Positions 37,211 to 46,061 of a DNA stretch of 64,000 nt are shown one piece after another. Location of the stretch: contig DVNR01000062.1 in NCBI GenBank assembly GCA_018714205.1, forward strand, positions 1 to 64,000. Reading direction: 5' to 3'. This DNA is from Candidatus Aphodousia faecipullorum. Lineage in GTDB: Bacteria > Pseudomonadota > Gammaproteobacteria > Burkholderiales > Burkholderiaceae_F. The notes beneath the pieces are model-generated. The model did not search any database. It was not told where the DNA came from and saw only the letters and a program-made list of their open reading frames with translations. How positions within the stretch are numbered: the stretch's first letter is position 1; every line of letters starts with the position of its first letter. Made by a program: the position numbers and the translations under genes.

Positions 37211-38536
37211 ATGAAGCGTTTGAAAAAATCCTGCTTGTCATCCATGCGCTCGTTCGATTTCCATGACTTTTTAAACAAGTTGTACGCCTACCTGAAAAAG
37301 GCAGGCCAAGTTGTGTGCGCATTCGTCGATGAGTTTGCTTCTCGTCTAAATCATTTATGGAGCGATCGAGCTCGTCAACGCACAAAAATCGAAGCGCTTT
37401 GGAAAAAAAATCTCGCTCGAGCCAAGGCCGAGTGGGAAACGACAAAAAACCTTTATCGCGCGAAACACCGTACTGGTCCAAAAGCGCTAACCAGAGACGA
37501 AGAAGTCGCCATTTTGCGGCGTGAAGTCAAAAATCACCGCTTTGTGTATCCACTTATCGGTGGTTTTGCGCTTTCTGTTATCGCCTTGGCAGTCTTTGCC
37601 TATTACGCCAATCAGCTTCATGTTCATAATCCCGATGGACGGGAAATCATGATCAATGTGCAACCGGGCACTCCAGCCGGCCGGATTCCGTCGTTACTGA
37701 AAGCGCAAGGGGTTGAGGTCAATTCGCTTTTTTTCCGTTTATCGCTGCGCTTAACCGGAGCGGATCGCAATCTGAAAACCGGTTACTACAAGATTGATCC
37801 CAATGAAACGGTGCTTCAATTAACCGAGCGTTTAGCGCAGGGCGACGCGGTTTTGTTGTCTTGGCGAATTGCTGATGGCTCAACCTACTGGGAAGTGCTC
37901 AAAACTCTGAACGCGACCGACGGTCTGAAGCACGATTCCGCGCAAATGAGCGCTGACGCCATTTTGCTGGCGATAGGAGCGAAAGAAAAGCATTTGGAAG
38001 GGCTCTTCGCGCCAGACACCTATCATTTCCACGCCGGTGTTTCCGATTTGGAAATTCTCAAGGCAGCCTATGAGCACCAACAAGCGATTCTCACTTATGA
38101 GTGGAGCAATCGTGGCAAAAATTGCGTGGTTAAATCACCTTATGAAGCCTTGATTCTGGCAAGCATTGTTGAGCGAGAAGTCGCTCGTAGCGAGGACCGT
38201 TTCATTGTCGCCGGGATTTTTTCCAATCGGCTGCGTATTAAAATGCCACTGCAAACCGATCCCTCGGTGATTTACGGTGAAGGGGAAAATTTTGAGGGAC
38301 GCTTGCGCCGAAAGCATCTCGACCGCAACACGCCCTACAACACGTACCGTTTCGTGGGATTGCCTCCAACGCCGATCGGCAATCCGACGCAAGAGAGCAT
38401 CCACGCGGTGATGCACCCGGCAAAAACTGACTATCTCTATTTTATCAATAAGGAAAACGGCGACTTGGTTGCCTCTAAAACACTTCAGGAACATAACCGT
38501 GCCGTCAACCGTTATATCCGCAACTCAGGAAAATAG
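37211..38536 (+). CDS. mltG: Endolytic murein transglycosylase MltG
   Basis: MltG cuts nascent glycan strands at the inner membrane and helps set their length. The 441-residue protein has one transmembrane helix (about 117-137), a LysM-like subdomain, and the YceG catalytic domain with the glutamate in LILASIVEREV and the conserved LPPTPIGNPTQESI. It is about 100 residues longer than E. coli MltG because of a charged N-terminal cytoplasmic region (RARQRTKIEALWKKNLARAK). The stop is two bases before tmk; the order mltG-tmk-holB is classical. Confidence 0.93.
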   Translation: MKRLKKSCLSSMRSFDFHDFLNKLYAYLKKAGQVVCAFVDEFASRLNHLWSDRARQRTKIEALWKKNLARAKAEWETTKNLYRAKHRTGPKALTRDEEVAILRREVKNHRFVYPLIGGFALSVIALAVFAYYANQLHVHNPDGREIMINVQPGTPAGRIPSLLKAQGVEVNSLFFRLSLRLTGADRNLKTGYYKIDPNETVLQLTERLAQGDAVLLSWRIADGSTYWEVLKTLNATDGLKHDSAQMSADAILLAIGAKEKHLEGLFAPDTYHFHAGVSDLEILKAAYEHQQAILTYEWSNRGKNCVVKSPYEALILASIVEREVARSEDRFIVAGIFSNRLRIKMPLQTDPSVIYGEGENFEGRLRRKHLDRNTPYNTYRFVGLPPTPIGNPTQESIHAVMHPAKTDYLYFINKENGDLVASKTLQEHNRAVNRYIRNSGK

Positions 38537-38538
38537 TT

Positions 38539-39150
38539 ATGGCGAAAGGACGTTTTATTACTTTTGAAGGCATTGACGGCGCGGGTAAAAGCACGCAAGT
38601 TGAGGTGATTCATCAGACGATTGTCGCTCGTGGCATTGAAGTGGTCAGAACCCGCGAGCCGGGCGGCACGCCATTGTCGGAAAAAATCCGTGAATTGCTT
38701 TTGACGCAATCCATGGAACCGTCAACGGAGACGCTCTTGTTTTTTGCTTCACGCGCGGAGCATATTGCCAAGGTGATCAAACCTTCGGTTGAGCGGGGAG
38801 CTTGGGTTTTGAGCGATCGATTCACAGACGCGACCTATGCCTACCAGGTCGGGGGACGGGGTTTCCCAGCATCAAAAGTGGAAGCGCTTGAGGCTTGGAC
38901 ACAAGAAGGCTTCGGTCCGGATTTGACCGTTTTATTTGACATTGATCCGGAAGTGGCTGCTCGGCGCGTTGCGAAAGCTCGAAATCTCGACCGTTTTGAA
39001 AAGGAAAGTTTGGACTTCTTTACTCGTGTTCGTAACGCTTACCTTGAACGTGCGCGACAGAATCCTGATCGTTTCCTTATCATTGACAGCATGCGGGATA
39101 AAGAAACCGTTTCTGACGAACTTCGCAGGATTTTTTCAACATGGGATTAG
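38539..39150 (+). CDS. tmk: Thymidylate kinase
   Basis: Tmk phosphorylates dTMP to dTDP. The 203-residue protein has the P-loop FEGIDGAGKSTQ, the DRx motif in LSDRFTDATYAYQVGGRG, and the LID region RVAKARNLDRFE typical of the bacterial type. It lies two bases after mltG and overlaps holB by ten bases, so the three genes are tightly coupled. Confidence 0.96.
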   Translation: MAKGRFITFEGIDGAGKSTQVEVIHQTIVARGIEVVRTREPGGTPLSEKIRELLLTQSMEPSTETLLFFASRAEHIAKVIKPSVERGAWVLSDRFTDATYAYQVGGRGFPASKVEALEAWTQEGFGPDLTVLFDIDPEVAARRVAKARNLDRFEKESLDFFTRVRNAYLERARQNPDRFLIIDSMRDKETVSDELRRIFSTWD

Positions 39151-40241
39151 CGATTTACCCCTGGCAATCGGAGTTGGCCTCGCAGCTTGTCGCTGTGCGA
39201 GACAGCCTGCCAAATGGACTTCTTGTCTACGGTCCGAAAGGAATCGGCACCATTGACTTGGTGATTGCTTTTGCGAGAAGTTTGTTTTGTGAACATCCCG
39301 CTAATGACGGCACGCCCTGTGGACAGTGCAAGGGTTGCCGGATGGCGGCGGCCAACACGCATCCGGATTTGCGATATGTTTTCAGCGAAGCCGAAGCGAT
39401 TCCAAGAGACATTCCTTTTGAACCGCCTTCCAACGCGACAAAAGATCGGAAAATTTACCGGGAAATTTTGATTCATCAGCCTCGGGAGTTGACAGACTTT
39501 CTTAATTTGTCTTCTCATGTCGAAGGAGGCAAGCGCATTATTGTTGTCTATCCGGCCGACGCCATTCGTCCCGACGCGGCGGCGACGTTTTTAAAAAGTT
39601 TGGAAGAACCGCCCGCGCGCACAACCTTCCTATTGGTCGCTGATGACATTGATCGGGTGCTTCCCACCATCCGTTCGCGTTGCCGACTTTTGCGAGCCAT
39701 GGCGCCAACTCATGAAGTCGCCTTGGACTGGCTTCAGGCTCAAGGCGTCCGGGACGCTGAAGAAGCGTTAGCCCGCGCCGCCAACCGTCCCTGTTTGGTT
39801 ACCGATGAAATTCGAATTCGTGATAATAAAGAGCTTGACGCAAAGGTAAGGGAGCAATTGCTAACGCTCACCTCGATGCCGATCGAGGTGAGAGACGCGC
39901 TTTTAGACACACTCTCGCTCGGTCGTCAGCTTCCCGCCACGAAACTCGCTGTCAAGGACGGGCGAACGGCTCTGCCGGTTTCTGCGGTTTTGCCGGTGCT
40001 GGAGCGTTGGGGGTATGACCTTGTCGCTGTCAAATCGGGGCTTGCCCCGCATTACTTTAAAGGCTATGAGGAAACGCTTAAAGCCTTGACGAAAGATGTT
40101 CAGGCAGATCGTCTTTTCAAATGGTGCGATTTCTTAAAAACCATCCGTCGCGCCGTCACGCATCCGTTAAACGCTCAACTTGTCATTGAGCAAGCGATTT
40201 TGCGTTATCGGAAGGTGATGAATAACGAGTCTTTTGATTGA
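39141..40241 (+). CDS. holB: DNA polymerase III delta-prime subunit
   Basis: The delta-prime subunit is the stator of the clamp-loader complex. The 366-residue protein starts in the last ten bases of tmk (ATGGGATTAG). It shows a zinc-binding CGQCKGC knot, the SRC-type arginine-finger motif in IRSRCRLL, and the sensor regions of the AAA+ clamp-loader fold. The P-loop is degenerate (GPKGIGTID, no lysine), as is normal because delta-prime does not hydrolyse ATP. Convergent with the recombinase gene, eight bases away. Confidence 0.92.
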   Translation: MGLAIYPWQSELASQLVAVRDSLPNGLLVYGPKGIGTIDLVIAFARSLFCEHPANDGTPCGQCKGCRMAAANTHPDLRYVFSEAEAIPRDIPFEPPSNATKDRKIYREILIHQPRELTDFLNLSSHVEGGKRIIVVYPADAIRPDAAATFLKSLEEPPARTTFLLVADDIDRVLPTIRSRCRLLRAMAPTHEVALDWLQAQGVRDAEEALARAANRPCLVTDEIRIRDNKELDAKVREQLLTLTSMPIEVRDALLDTLSLGRQLPATKLAVKDGRTALPVSAVLPVLERWGYDLVAVKSGLAPHYFKGYEETLKALTKDVQADRLFKWCDFLKTIRRAVTHPLNAQLVIEQAILRYRKVMNNESFD

Positions 40242-40248
40242 TTTGCAA

Positions 40249-41739
40249 TTAAAACGCTTTCATTTTGCGCATCGCCTTGGCGACTTCACCTTCTTCAGGG
40301 GTAAGGTAGCGACTGGTTGTCCCAACCGAGGCGTGCCCCATGGCGTTTTGCACCACGTTGACCGGCATCTGTTTTAAAGCCGTCGTAGCGAAGGTATGCC
40401 TTAACCAGTGCGTTGAGCTCGCGCGGAATTTGGCGGCATCCATCGGATGATTTTCTTCGACGTGAAGCGCACATTCTTCTAAAAAATCAAGAAGCGTTCG
40501 ATAAAGACCTGAGCGGCTAAGAGCCGTTACTCGGGCTTGCCCTTCTTTTAAAACTGTCTTTCGCCCTCGTCCGAGCGAGGCAAGAAGGGGTGTGTCGGCA
40601 TCACAAAGGCCAATGCCAGGCAAACCCCGAAATTGCAGATAGTGATTGATGAGCGCCATCTGCTCGTCCTGAAGTGGCAAGCGCCTAATCTTATCCCCCT
40701 TACCCACGACTTCAATGACAGTGATCGTTTCGTTGTCAATGCGACGCTCCACAATCCAACCGGCTCTCGATTGAAGCATTTCGCTCGCTCGAAGGCCAAG
40801 CCCTTTGCCAAGCATCAGGATAACCGCCAAGCGCGCATGGCGCTCGCTATCCTCCTGAGCCTCAAAATACTCGCTGATCATTGACCACTGCTCTTCGGTA
40901 AAAGATCGATCCGCGAACTCTTTAGGAGCCCCTTCGCCCTGCAAGAATGGGACCTTGTTGGTGATCTGGTCAAAGGGGTTGTAGATGATGTAGCCAGTCT
41001 TCTTCAAAAAGTTGAAAAGCTGCTTGATAACCGTCATTGACAGCTTGCGAGATGGCTGAGAAAGGGGAGCGTTAAAGGGTCGCCAATCCGGATTGTCGCG
41101 AGGTAAATTTTTCGGACCGATCCAATCCGACTGAGGACAACGCCAACGTTTTTTCCACTCGGAGTCGTCGAGTCGACCGAGTTGCTCCAACCAGCGTAAA
41201 TAGCCCGACGCTTCCTCAAGCCCCACCGAACTTAAAGCGATTTCGCGCTCCACCGTGCACCATAATAGAAAGCGTTCCGCTTCTTTTCGATAGACGCCAT
41301 AAGTGTTTCGATTGTTGGCTCGGGCGGCAAGCCAGGCTTTAAGTGCGCTTAAGTCATCGGTGGCCTCGAGGCTTCGGATATGGTCTGAGGCCCGATTAGT
41401 TCCTTCCCGACCGTCAAGTCCTAACCCAAGTTTGATTCGTTCAAGAGGAACAATTTGAGGATTGGGAGGCGGTAGTGGCTTGTCGTCGGCTTTGACCGTT
41501 TTTTTCTTTCGGGTTTTCATGAACCCCTTTTCCTGCAACCAGCCCTTTAAAGCGTCGCTCTCGTCAGGGGATAAATTCAATTCGACAAGACGATTCTCCG
41601 CGGCGGCGCGCGCCAAGTCACTGACTCGAATGAGTCCAAGGCGAAGCGCTCGGACAGTCAATTCCGGAGTCATCAAGTCCGCAATCAATGTTTTTTTCGT
41701 GATTTCGGCAGGTTCAGCGAGAAAAAAAGGCAATGTCAT
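40249..41739 (-). CDS. Lone tyrosine recombinase (phage-integrase family)
   Basis: The 496-residue protein ends in a complete tyrosine recombinase domain: R317 in GLGLRASEM, K347 in GKGDK, H444 and R447 in STHWLRHTF, H469 in MGHASVGTT and nucleophile Y478 in SRYLTPEEG. Residues about 130-265 form a SAM-like core-binding domain, and the first 110 residues are an extra region of unknown role, resembling the N-terminal extension found in a group of betaproteobacterial integrases. No att repeat, excisionase, prophage or integron array surrounds it; it sits between housekeeping genes. It may resolve chromosome dimers or replicons, or be left from an element. Family is sure, role is not. Confidence 0.9.
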   Translation of the reverse strand: MTLPFFLAEPAEITKKTLIADLMTPELTVRALRLGLIRVSDLARAAAENRLVELNLSPDESDALKGWLQEKGFMKTRKKKTVKADDKPLPPPNPQIVPLERIKLGLGLDGREGTNRASDHIRSLEATDDLSALKAWLAARANNRNTYGVYRKEAERFLLWCTVEREIALSSVGLEEASGYLRWLEQLGRLDDSEWKKRWRCPQSDWIGPKNLPRDNPDWRPFNAPLSQPSRKLSMTVIKQLFNFLKKTGYIIYNPFDQITNKVPFLQGEGAPKEFADRSFTEEQWSMISEYFEAQEDSERHARLAVILMLGKGLGLRASEMLQSRAGWIVERRIDNETITVIEVVGKGDKIRRLPLQDEQMALINHYLQFRGLPGIGLCDADTPLLASLGRGRKTVLKEGQARVTALSRSGLYRTLLDFLEECALHVEENHPMDAAKFRASSTHWLRHTFATTALKQMPVNVVQNAMGHASVGTTSRYLTPEEGEVAKAMRKMKAF

Positions 41740-41843
41740 ACTAAACGGAACAAAAATAGGGCCATTTTGCTATCTAATGACGTGCAATTTTAGACGAAGT
41801 TGCTACCATTGATCCTTGTGATTTTTTTGGAAAGGCTTGCGCC

Positions 41844-43757
41844 ATGCGGCGATTTTTAATTACTGTGGTAGCGGTGATGGTGGTGATGTTTTCCGCCATG
41901 GGGGTGGAGTCACTGATCATGGGCGATCATCACTCCATCTTGCGTCAAACGCTATCCAGTCCGGTTAAACGTTTGATTGATTTACCGAGAAGCAACCCCA
42001 ATCAAGTGGTGGTTGGAATTGACGATCAGGCCGATCCGTATCTGTTGCGCGAACATGTCTCCAAAACATTGGACGCCATTGACAAAAAGGCTCGCGAAGC
42101 CAATCGATTTCTTGTGATTAAAATTTTGGATCGTGAATCCATCGCAACGAGCCTCAGGGAACATCAAATTGATTTTTTAATCAGTGACTCTGATTTTTTC
42201 GCTGAGTTAGCTTTTAGTGATCAAATCAAACCGATCGCCATGCTTTGGCGTCCACAAGCCCGTTCGCCGTCGCACTCAAGCGCAAGCACAATTGTCGTGC
42301 GAAAAACCGATACATCGATTTACACGTTGGCCGATTTAGTCGAGGGACGTTTCAAGGTGATCGCCACCTCGCCCTACTCCTTTGCCGGTTATCAATTGGC
42401 TCGTGATCCTTTTGTAAAAATGAATTATGCGTGGCAGCAGGCCTTCAAGAATTTGAGTTTTACGGCCGAAGGCGATCCTTTGGATGTTTTGCATGCTGTG
42501 AAGTACGGCACAGCCGATGTGGGGATAGTGCCTGCCTGTTATCTGGAATCGGCTATGAGCCGAAACTTGGCGCATTTAAGTGACTACCGAATCATCAATC
42601 CTCAGCCCACCGCTGACTTGGCCTGTCAACATTCCACGGACACTTTTCCGGGAATCATGGTTTCTTATCGCAACGGCGTGGACTCCAATGACATTTTGGA
42701 CATGACCAACACGCTTCTTGGAATGAAGCTCGACGGGGGAAGCACTTGGAGTCTGCCAGAAAATACGCGAGAGCTTTATGACGTGTTGTATCGTCTTCGT
42801 TTGGGACCATACAACAACATCACCTACTCAACGATCTACCGCATATTGAGCGAAAATCGGATGATTTTCATCGCGGCGATCTTCCTTTTGGTCGCAGGCT
42901 TTTTCTATAACCTCATCATTTCCGTTGAAGTGGCTTCTCGCACCAAAGCGTTGAAGCGAGCGCTTGCAGAAACCGAACGGATTTCCAAGCAGCAAGAGCA
43001 ATCGAATGAATACATCTCCCGTTTGGAGCGAACCGGCATTGTCGGGCAGATGTCGAGCATGATCGCGCACGAGTTAAAGCAACCCCTTGCCACGGTCGCG
43101 AACTACTCCCGCGGGCTTTTGCGTCGCATCGATAAAGGAACCGCCGATAAAGAGACCATCGTCAAAATCCTGAAGGAAATTGAATATCACACCAATCGGG
43201 CAAGCGAAATTGTCGATCACGTCCGAAGCTACGCCAAAGCGCATGATATCAAGCGGGAAAAGCATGACCTTCGTGTCATTGCTGAAAACACCATCGCCAC
43301 GTTTGAGAAGTCCGGTCGGACGCAAGTGCCGGTGCGACTGGAGGGGGTGAGATCTGCCTGGGTCGAGGCCGATGACTGGGAAGTGGAACTCGCGCTTTTA
43401 AATCTTTTGAAAAACTCCGCCGACGCTTTCGCCGAAGTTCATCCAGTCCGTTTCGGCGAGGGTGGTCAATGTATCCGCATTCGTATTGAGGATCATGAGG
43501 ACACATGGTGGATTCGAGTGATAGATAATGCCAAATCCGTCACAAAAGAATTCACTGACCAATTCTTTCACAAGCTTGAAACCACAAAGGCTCAGGGCTT
43601 GGGTCTGGGATTGTCTATTGTCAGTTCCCTCGCTGAGCGTCACGCCGGGCGCGTTTGGGCTGAACCGAATGAGGTGAGGGGAGTGATCGTCACAATGGAA
43701 TTGCCGAAATACCACGATCCGGATGAGACTGAGGAAAGTCAGAACTCAACGAATTGA
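41844..43757 (+). CDS. Sensor histidine kinase with PhnD-like periplasmic domain
   Basis: The 637-residue protein has an N-terminal membrane/signal segment (about 4-24), a periplasmic domain of the phosphonate-binding (PhnD/TRAP-like) type (about 55-325), a transmembrane helix (IFIAAIFLLVAGFFYNLIIS, about 337-356), a short coiled coil, a HisKA domain with H409 in MIAHELKQPLATV, and a HATPase domain (NLLKNSADAF, DNAKSV, QGLGLGLSIV). This architecture is that of the tetrathionate sensor TtrS. No response regulator is adjacent, so it is an orphan here, and the input signal is unknown. Confidence 0.9.
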   Translation: MRRFLITVVAVMVVMFSAMGVESLIMGDHHSILRQTLSSPVKRLIDLPRSNPNQVVVGIDDQADPYLLREHVSKTLDAIDKKAREANRFLVIKILDRESIATSLREHQIDFLISDSDFFAELAFSDQIKPIAMLWRPQARSPSHSSASTIVVRKTDTSIYTLADLVEGRFKVIATSPYSFAGYQLARDPFVKMNYAWQQAFKNLSFTAEGDPLDVLHAVKYGTADVGIVPACYLESAMSRNLAHLSDYRIINPQPTADLACQHSTDTFPGIMVSYRNGVDSNDILDMTNTLLGMKLDGGSTWSLPENTRELYDVLYRLRLGPYNNITYSTIYRILSENRMIFIAAIFLLVAGFFYNLIISVEVASRTKALKRALAETERISKQQEQSNEYISRLERTGIVGQMSSMIAHELKQPLATVANYSRGLLRRIDKGTADKETIVKILKEIEYHTNRASEIVDHVRSYAKAHDIKREKHDLRVIAENTIATFEKSGRTQVPVRLEGVRSAWVEADDWEVELALLNLLKNSADAFAEVHPVRFGEGGQCIRIRIEDHEDTWWIRVIDNAKSVTKEFTDQFFHKLETTKAQGLGLGLSIVSSLAERHAGRVWAEPNEVRGVIVTMELPKYHDPDETEESQNSTN

Positions 43758-43784
43758 CAGTTGGTAGCCCGAAAATTCGCAATC

Positions 43785-43814
43785 AACTCTGTGGAATCGG
43801 ACCCCCACAGAGTT
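43785..43814. other. Hairpin between convergent genes
   Basis: Perfect 10-bp stem AACTCTGTGG (43785-43794) / CCACAGAGTT (43805-43814) with a ten-base loop. No T tract on either side, so termination would have to be Rho-assisted; it may instead protect the 3' ends. Confidence 0.5.
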
Positions 43815-43829
43815 ATTGCGCCGGCTCGT

Positions 43830-44369
43830 TCAGCCGTTCTTTTGAATTTCCTCGTTCCAATTGAAATCGACCGGGTACTCATCATGAATCAAAACGCAGT
43901 GAACATCATGGCTTTTAGCGCTCGCCAATACGTTCGCATTGTCTTCTAAAACGCTTTCCAACGTGCAATCATCATCGTTTAGACGCTTTTCAATTACACG
44001 AGCATATCGTTTGATGTCTTCAAAATGAGCTCTTATATAGTCTTCACTCATGGCTAAGCAGACTAATCGGATATGTTTGAGATAATCTTCAGAGAAGTCT
44101 TTCTTGCAATCAAGCGGAATATAGCAACCTTCAATAATTAAATTTTGTTCATTTTCAATAGCCGTCTTTATCATCTCACGCGCAATCGGCCAGAGGTATG
44201 CGGTCAATTCCGCGTCGCTGCTAAAGAGGGTGAGCTGCGTATGGCCACTTCGTATCAGTCCCATTTTCAAATGATCAAGCGACAGGTAAGGGTAGTTGTA
44301 CGTTTCAAGAAATTTTTGAGCCAGTGCAGTTTTACCTGTGTGAGACGCGCCGGTTATCAGGATGATCAT
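43830..44369 (-). CDS. Small P-loop kinase-like protein
   Basis: The 179-residue protein has a Walker A GASHTGKTAL at residues 7-16, a Walker B-like hydrophobic strand ending in NLIIEGCYIP (about 75-84), and the alpha/beta layout of nucleoside/adenylate-kinase-like P-loop proteins (FPxDHLKMGLIRSG region). It resembles stand-alone proteins I associate with Firmicutes. The substrate is unknown. The gene is more AT-rich than its neighbours and has no partner gene, which suggests acquisition by transfer. It is convergent with the sensor kinase gene and upstream of nothing obvious. Confidence 0.7.
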   Translation of the reverse strand: MIILITGASHTGKTALAQKFLETYNYPYLSLDHLKMGLIRSGHTQLTLFSSDAELTAYLWPIAREMIKTAIENEQNLIIEGCYIPLDCKKDFSEDYLKHIRLVCLAMSEDYIRAHFEDIKRYARVIEKRLNDDDCTLESVLEDNANVLASAKSHDVHCVLIHDEYPVDFNWNEEIQKNG

Positions 44370-44447
44370 CCGCTTCCCCTTTGGTTACCTTCAACCCAAA
44401 TCAAGTGGGTAAAACGATAAATAAAGTAAATTAAAGTATCACTTTAA

Positions 44448-45911
44448 CTATTGAAACGTAATATCGTATTGTTCAGGACCATAGCAGTTTTCTACTTCAA
44501 GTATGATTGGACATTGGATAAATTCTTGTGTCAGATCAAGGGCTTGAGCTTCATCTTCAAGGAATAGATCAATAACGTTTTGGCTTGCGTTGATGCAAAA
44601 TTCGCGGGCTTCGGGGTACTGGCGCCACTCACGCAGCAGCTCGCGCAAAATTTCATAACACACCGTTCGGGCGGTCTTGATTTCACCACGTCCGCCGCAA
44701 AGTGGGCAAGGCTCACAGAGAATGTGCGATAAAGAGTCCCTCGTTCTTTTGCGAGTCATTTCCACCAATCCAAGTTCGGTGAAATTGCTGATGGTCGTGT
44801 GAACTCGATCACTTTGAACGGCTTTTTGCAATTCTGCCAAGACAGCTGCACGGTGAGAGTCTTTATCCATATCGATGAAGTCGATGATGATAATGCCACC
44901 CAAATTGCGAAGCCGAAGCTGACGTGCGATCGTGCGAGCCGCTTCTAAGTTGGTTTTGAAGACCGTGTCACCAAAATCGCGTTTGCCGACGAAACCACCC
45001 GTGTTGACATCAATCGTGCACATCGCCTCATTCTGGTCAAAAACCAGGTATCCGCCTGACTTCAAATCAACACGGCGAGCCAACGCTTGTTCGATCTCCG
45101 CATCAATCCCGTATTGTTCAAACAAGGGAATGTCCCCGGTGTATTTGAAAAGCTTGTCTTGGGCGGCGGGAACAAACGCCATCGCGAAATCATGCAATGA
45201 CTCAATATTTTCATCCCAAGCGTCAATTAGGACTCTTTCCGTGCTTTCATTGACCATGTCGCGCAGGGCGCGCTCTTCCAGATAGAGATCCTGGTAAAGC
45301 AGCGCAGGAGCCGCTAGCGTTTTAGACCGAGACTCGATTTGCGCCCACAACAATGAAAGGTATTTCATGTCAGCGGTAAAGTCGCTTTCGGTCGCGCCTT
45401 CAGCGCACGTGCGAACGATATAGCCGCCTTTTTCGCTTGCGGGTTTCACTGAGGTGATCAGAGCCTTCAAGCGGTCGCGTTCGGCTTCATCCTCGATGCG
45501 TTGGGAAACGCCGATGTGTGGCTCCTTGGGCAAATAAACCAATTTGTGACCTGCTAGTGAAATCGTGGTGGTCAGTCTTGCGCCTTTCGTCCCAATTGGG
45601 TCCTTGGAAACCTGGACCATAATTGCATCGCCTTCATGAAGGATGTATTCGATCGGTTTATATGAGCCATCGTCCTGTCGAGCGGTGAATATGTCATGAA
45701 TGTGTAAAAAAGCCGTTCGCTCTAGGCCGATGTCTACAAAGGCCGACTGCATGCCGGGTAGGACCCGAGCGACTTTGCCCTTATAAACATTGCCCACTAA
45801 TCCTCGTTGCGCTCGTCGCTCAATGTGAAGATCTTCCAGAACTCCATTGACCATCAAGGCGACTCGCGTTTCCTGCGCTGAGCAGTGAATTAATAACTCT
45901 TCTCGAAGCAT
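44448..45911 (-). CDS. rng: Ribonuclease G
   Basis: RNase G is a 5'-end-sensing endoribonuclease that matures the 5' end of 16S rRNA and turns over some mRNAs. From ATG 45911 the protein is 487 residues (E. coli 489). It shows the embedded S1 domain (GNVYKGKVARVLPGMQSAFV), the DNase I-like catalytic region with IDVNTGGFVG and IIDFIDMDK, and the Zn-link CPLCGGRG that bridges dimers. It lacks the long RNase E C-terminal scaffold. An upstream TTG three codons earlier is possible. In many proteobacteria maf lies upstream; it is not here. Confidence 0.95.
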   Translation of the reverse strand: MLREELLIHCSAQETRVALMVNGVLEDLHIERRAQRGLVGNVYKGKVARVLPGMQSAFVDIGLERTAFLHIHDIFTARQDDGSYKPIEYILHEGDAIMVQVSKDPIGTKGARLTTTISLAGHKLVYLPKEPHIGVSQRIEDEAERDRLKALITSVKPASEKGGYIVRTCAEGATESDFTADMKYLSLLWAQIESRSKTLAAPALLYQDLYLEERALRDMVNESTERVLIDAWDENIESLHDFAMAFVPAAQDKLFKYTGDIPLFEQYGIDAEIEQALARRVDLKSGGYLVFDQNEAMCTIDVNTGGFVGKRDFGDTVFKTNLEAARTIARQLRLRNLGGIIIIDFIDMDKDSHRAAVLAELQKAVQSDRVHTTISNFTELGLVEMTRKRTRDSLSHILCEPCPLCGGRGEIKTARTVCYEILRELLREWRQYPEAREFCINASQNVIDLFLEDEAQALDLTQEFIQCPIILEVENCYGPEQYDITFQ

Positions 45912-46061
45912 TCTTCTCAATCCAAAATTGTCTGAGACGAATTGTAGCTGAGGAATGGGATAGTCACTTTTTTAGCTTAAAAAACACCATAAAAAAACGC
46001 TCAATTGCGACCTATTTGGTAAAATTCAGCCGTTTTTTAAATTCTTTTTCCGGACTGAATT

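Noticed and set aside
39141-39300. Degenerate P-loop in HolB as a sign of inactivation
   Set aside because: Delta-prime subunits normally lack ATPase activity, so the missing lysine is expected.
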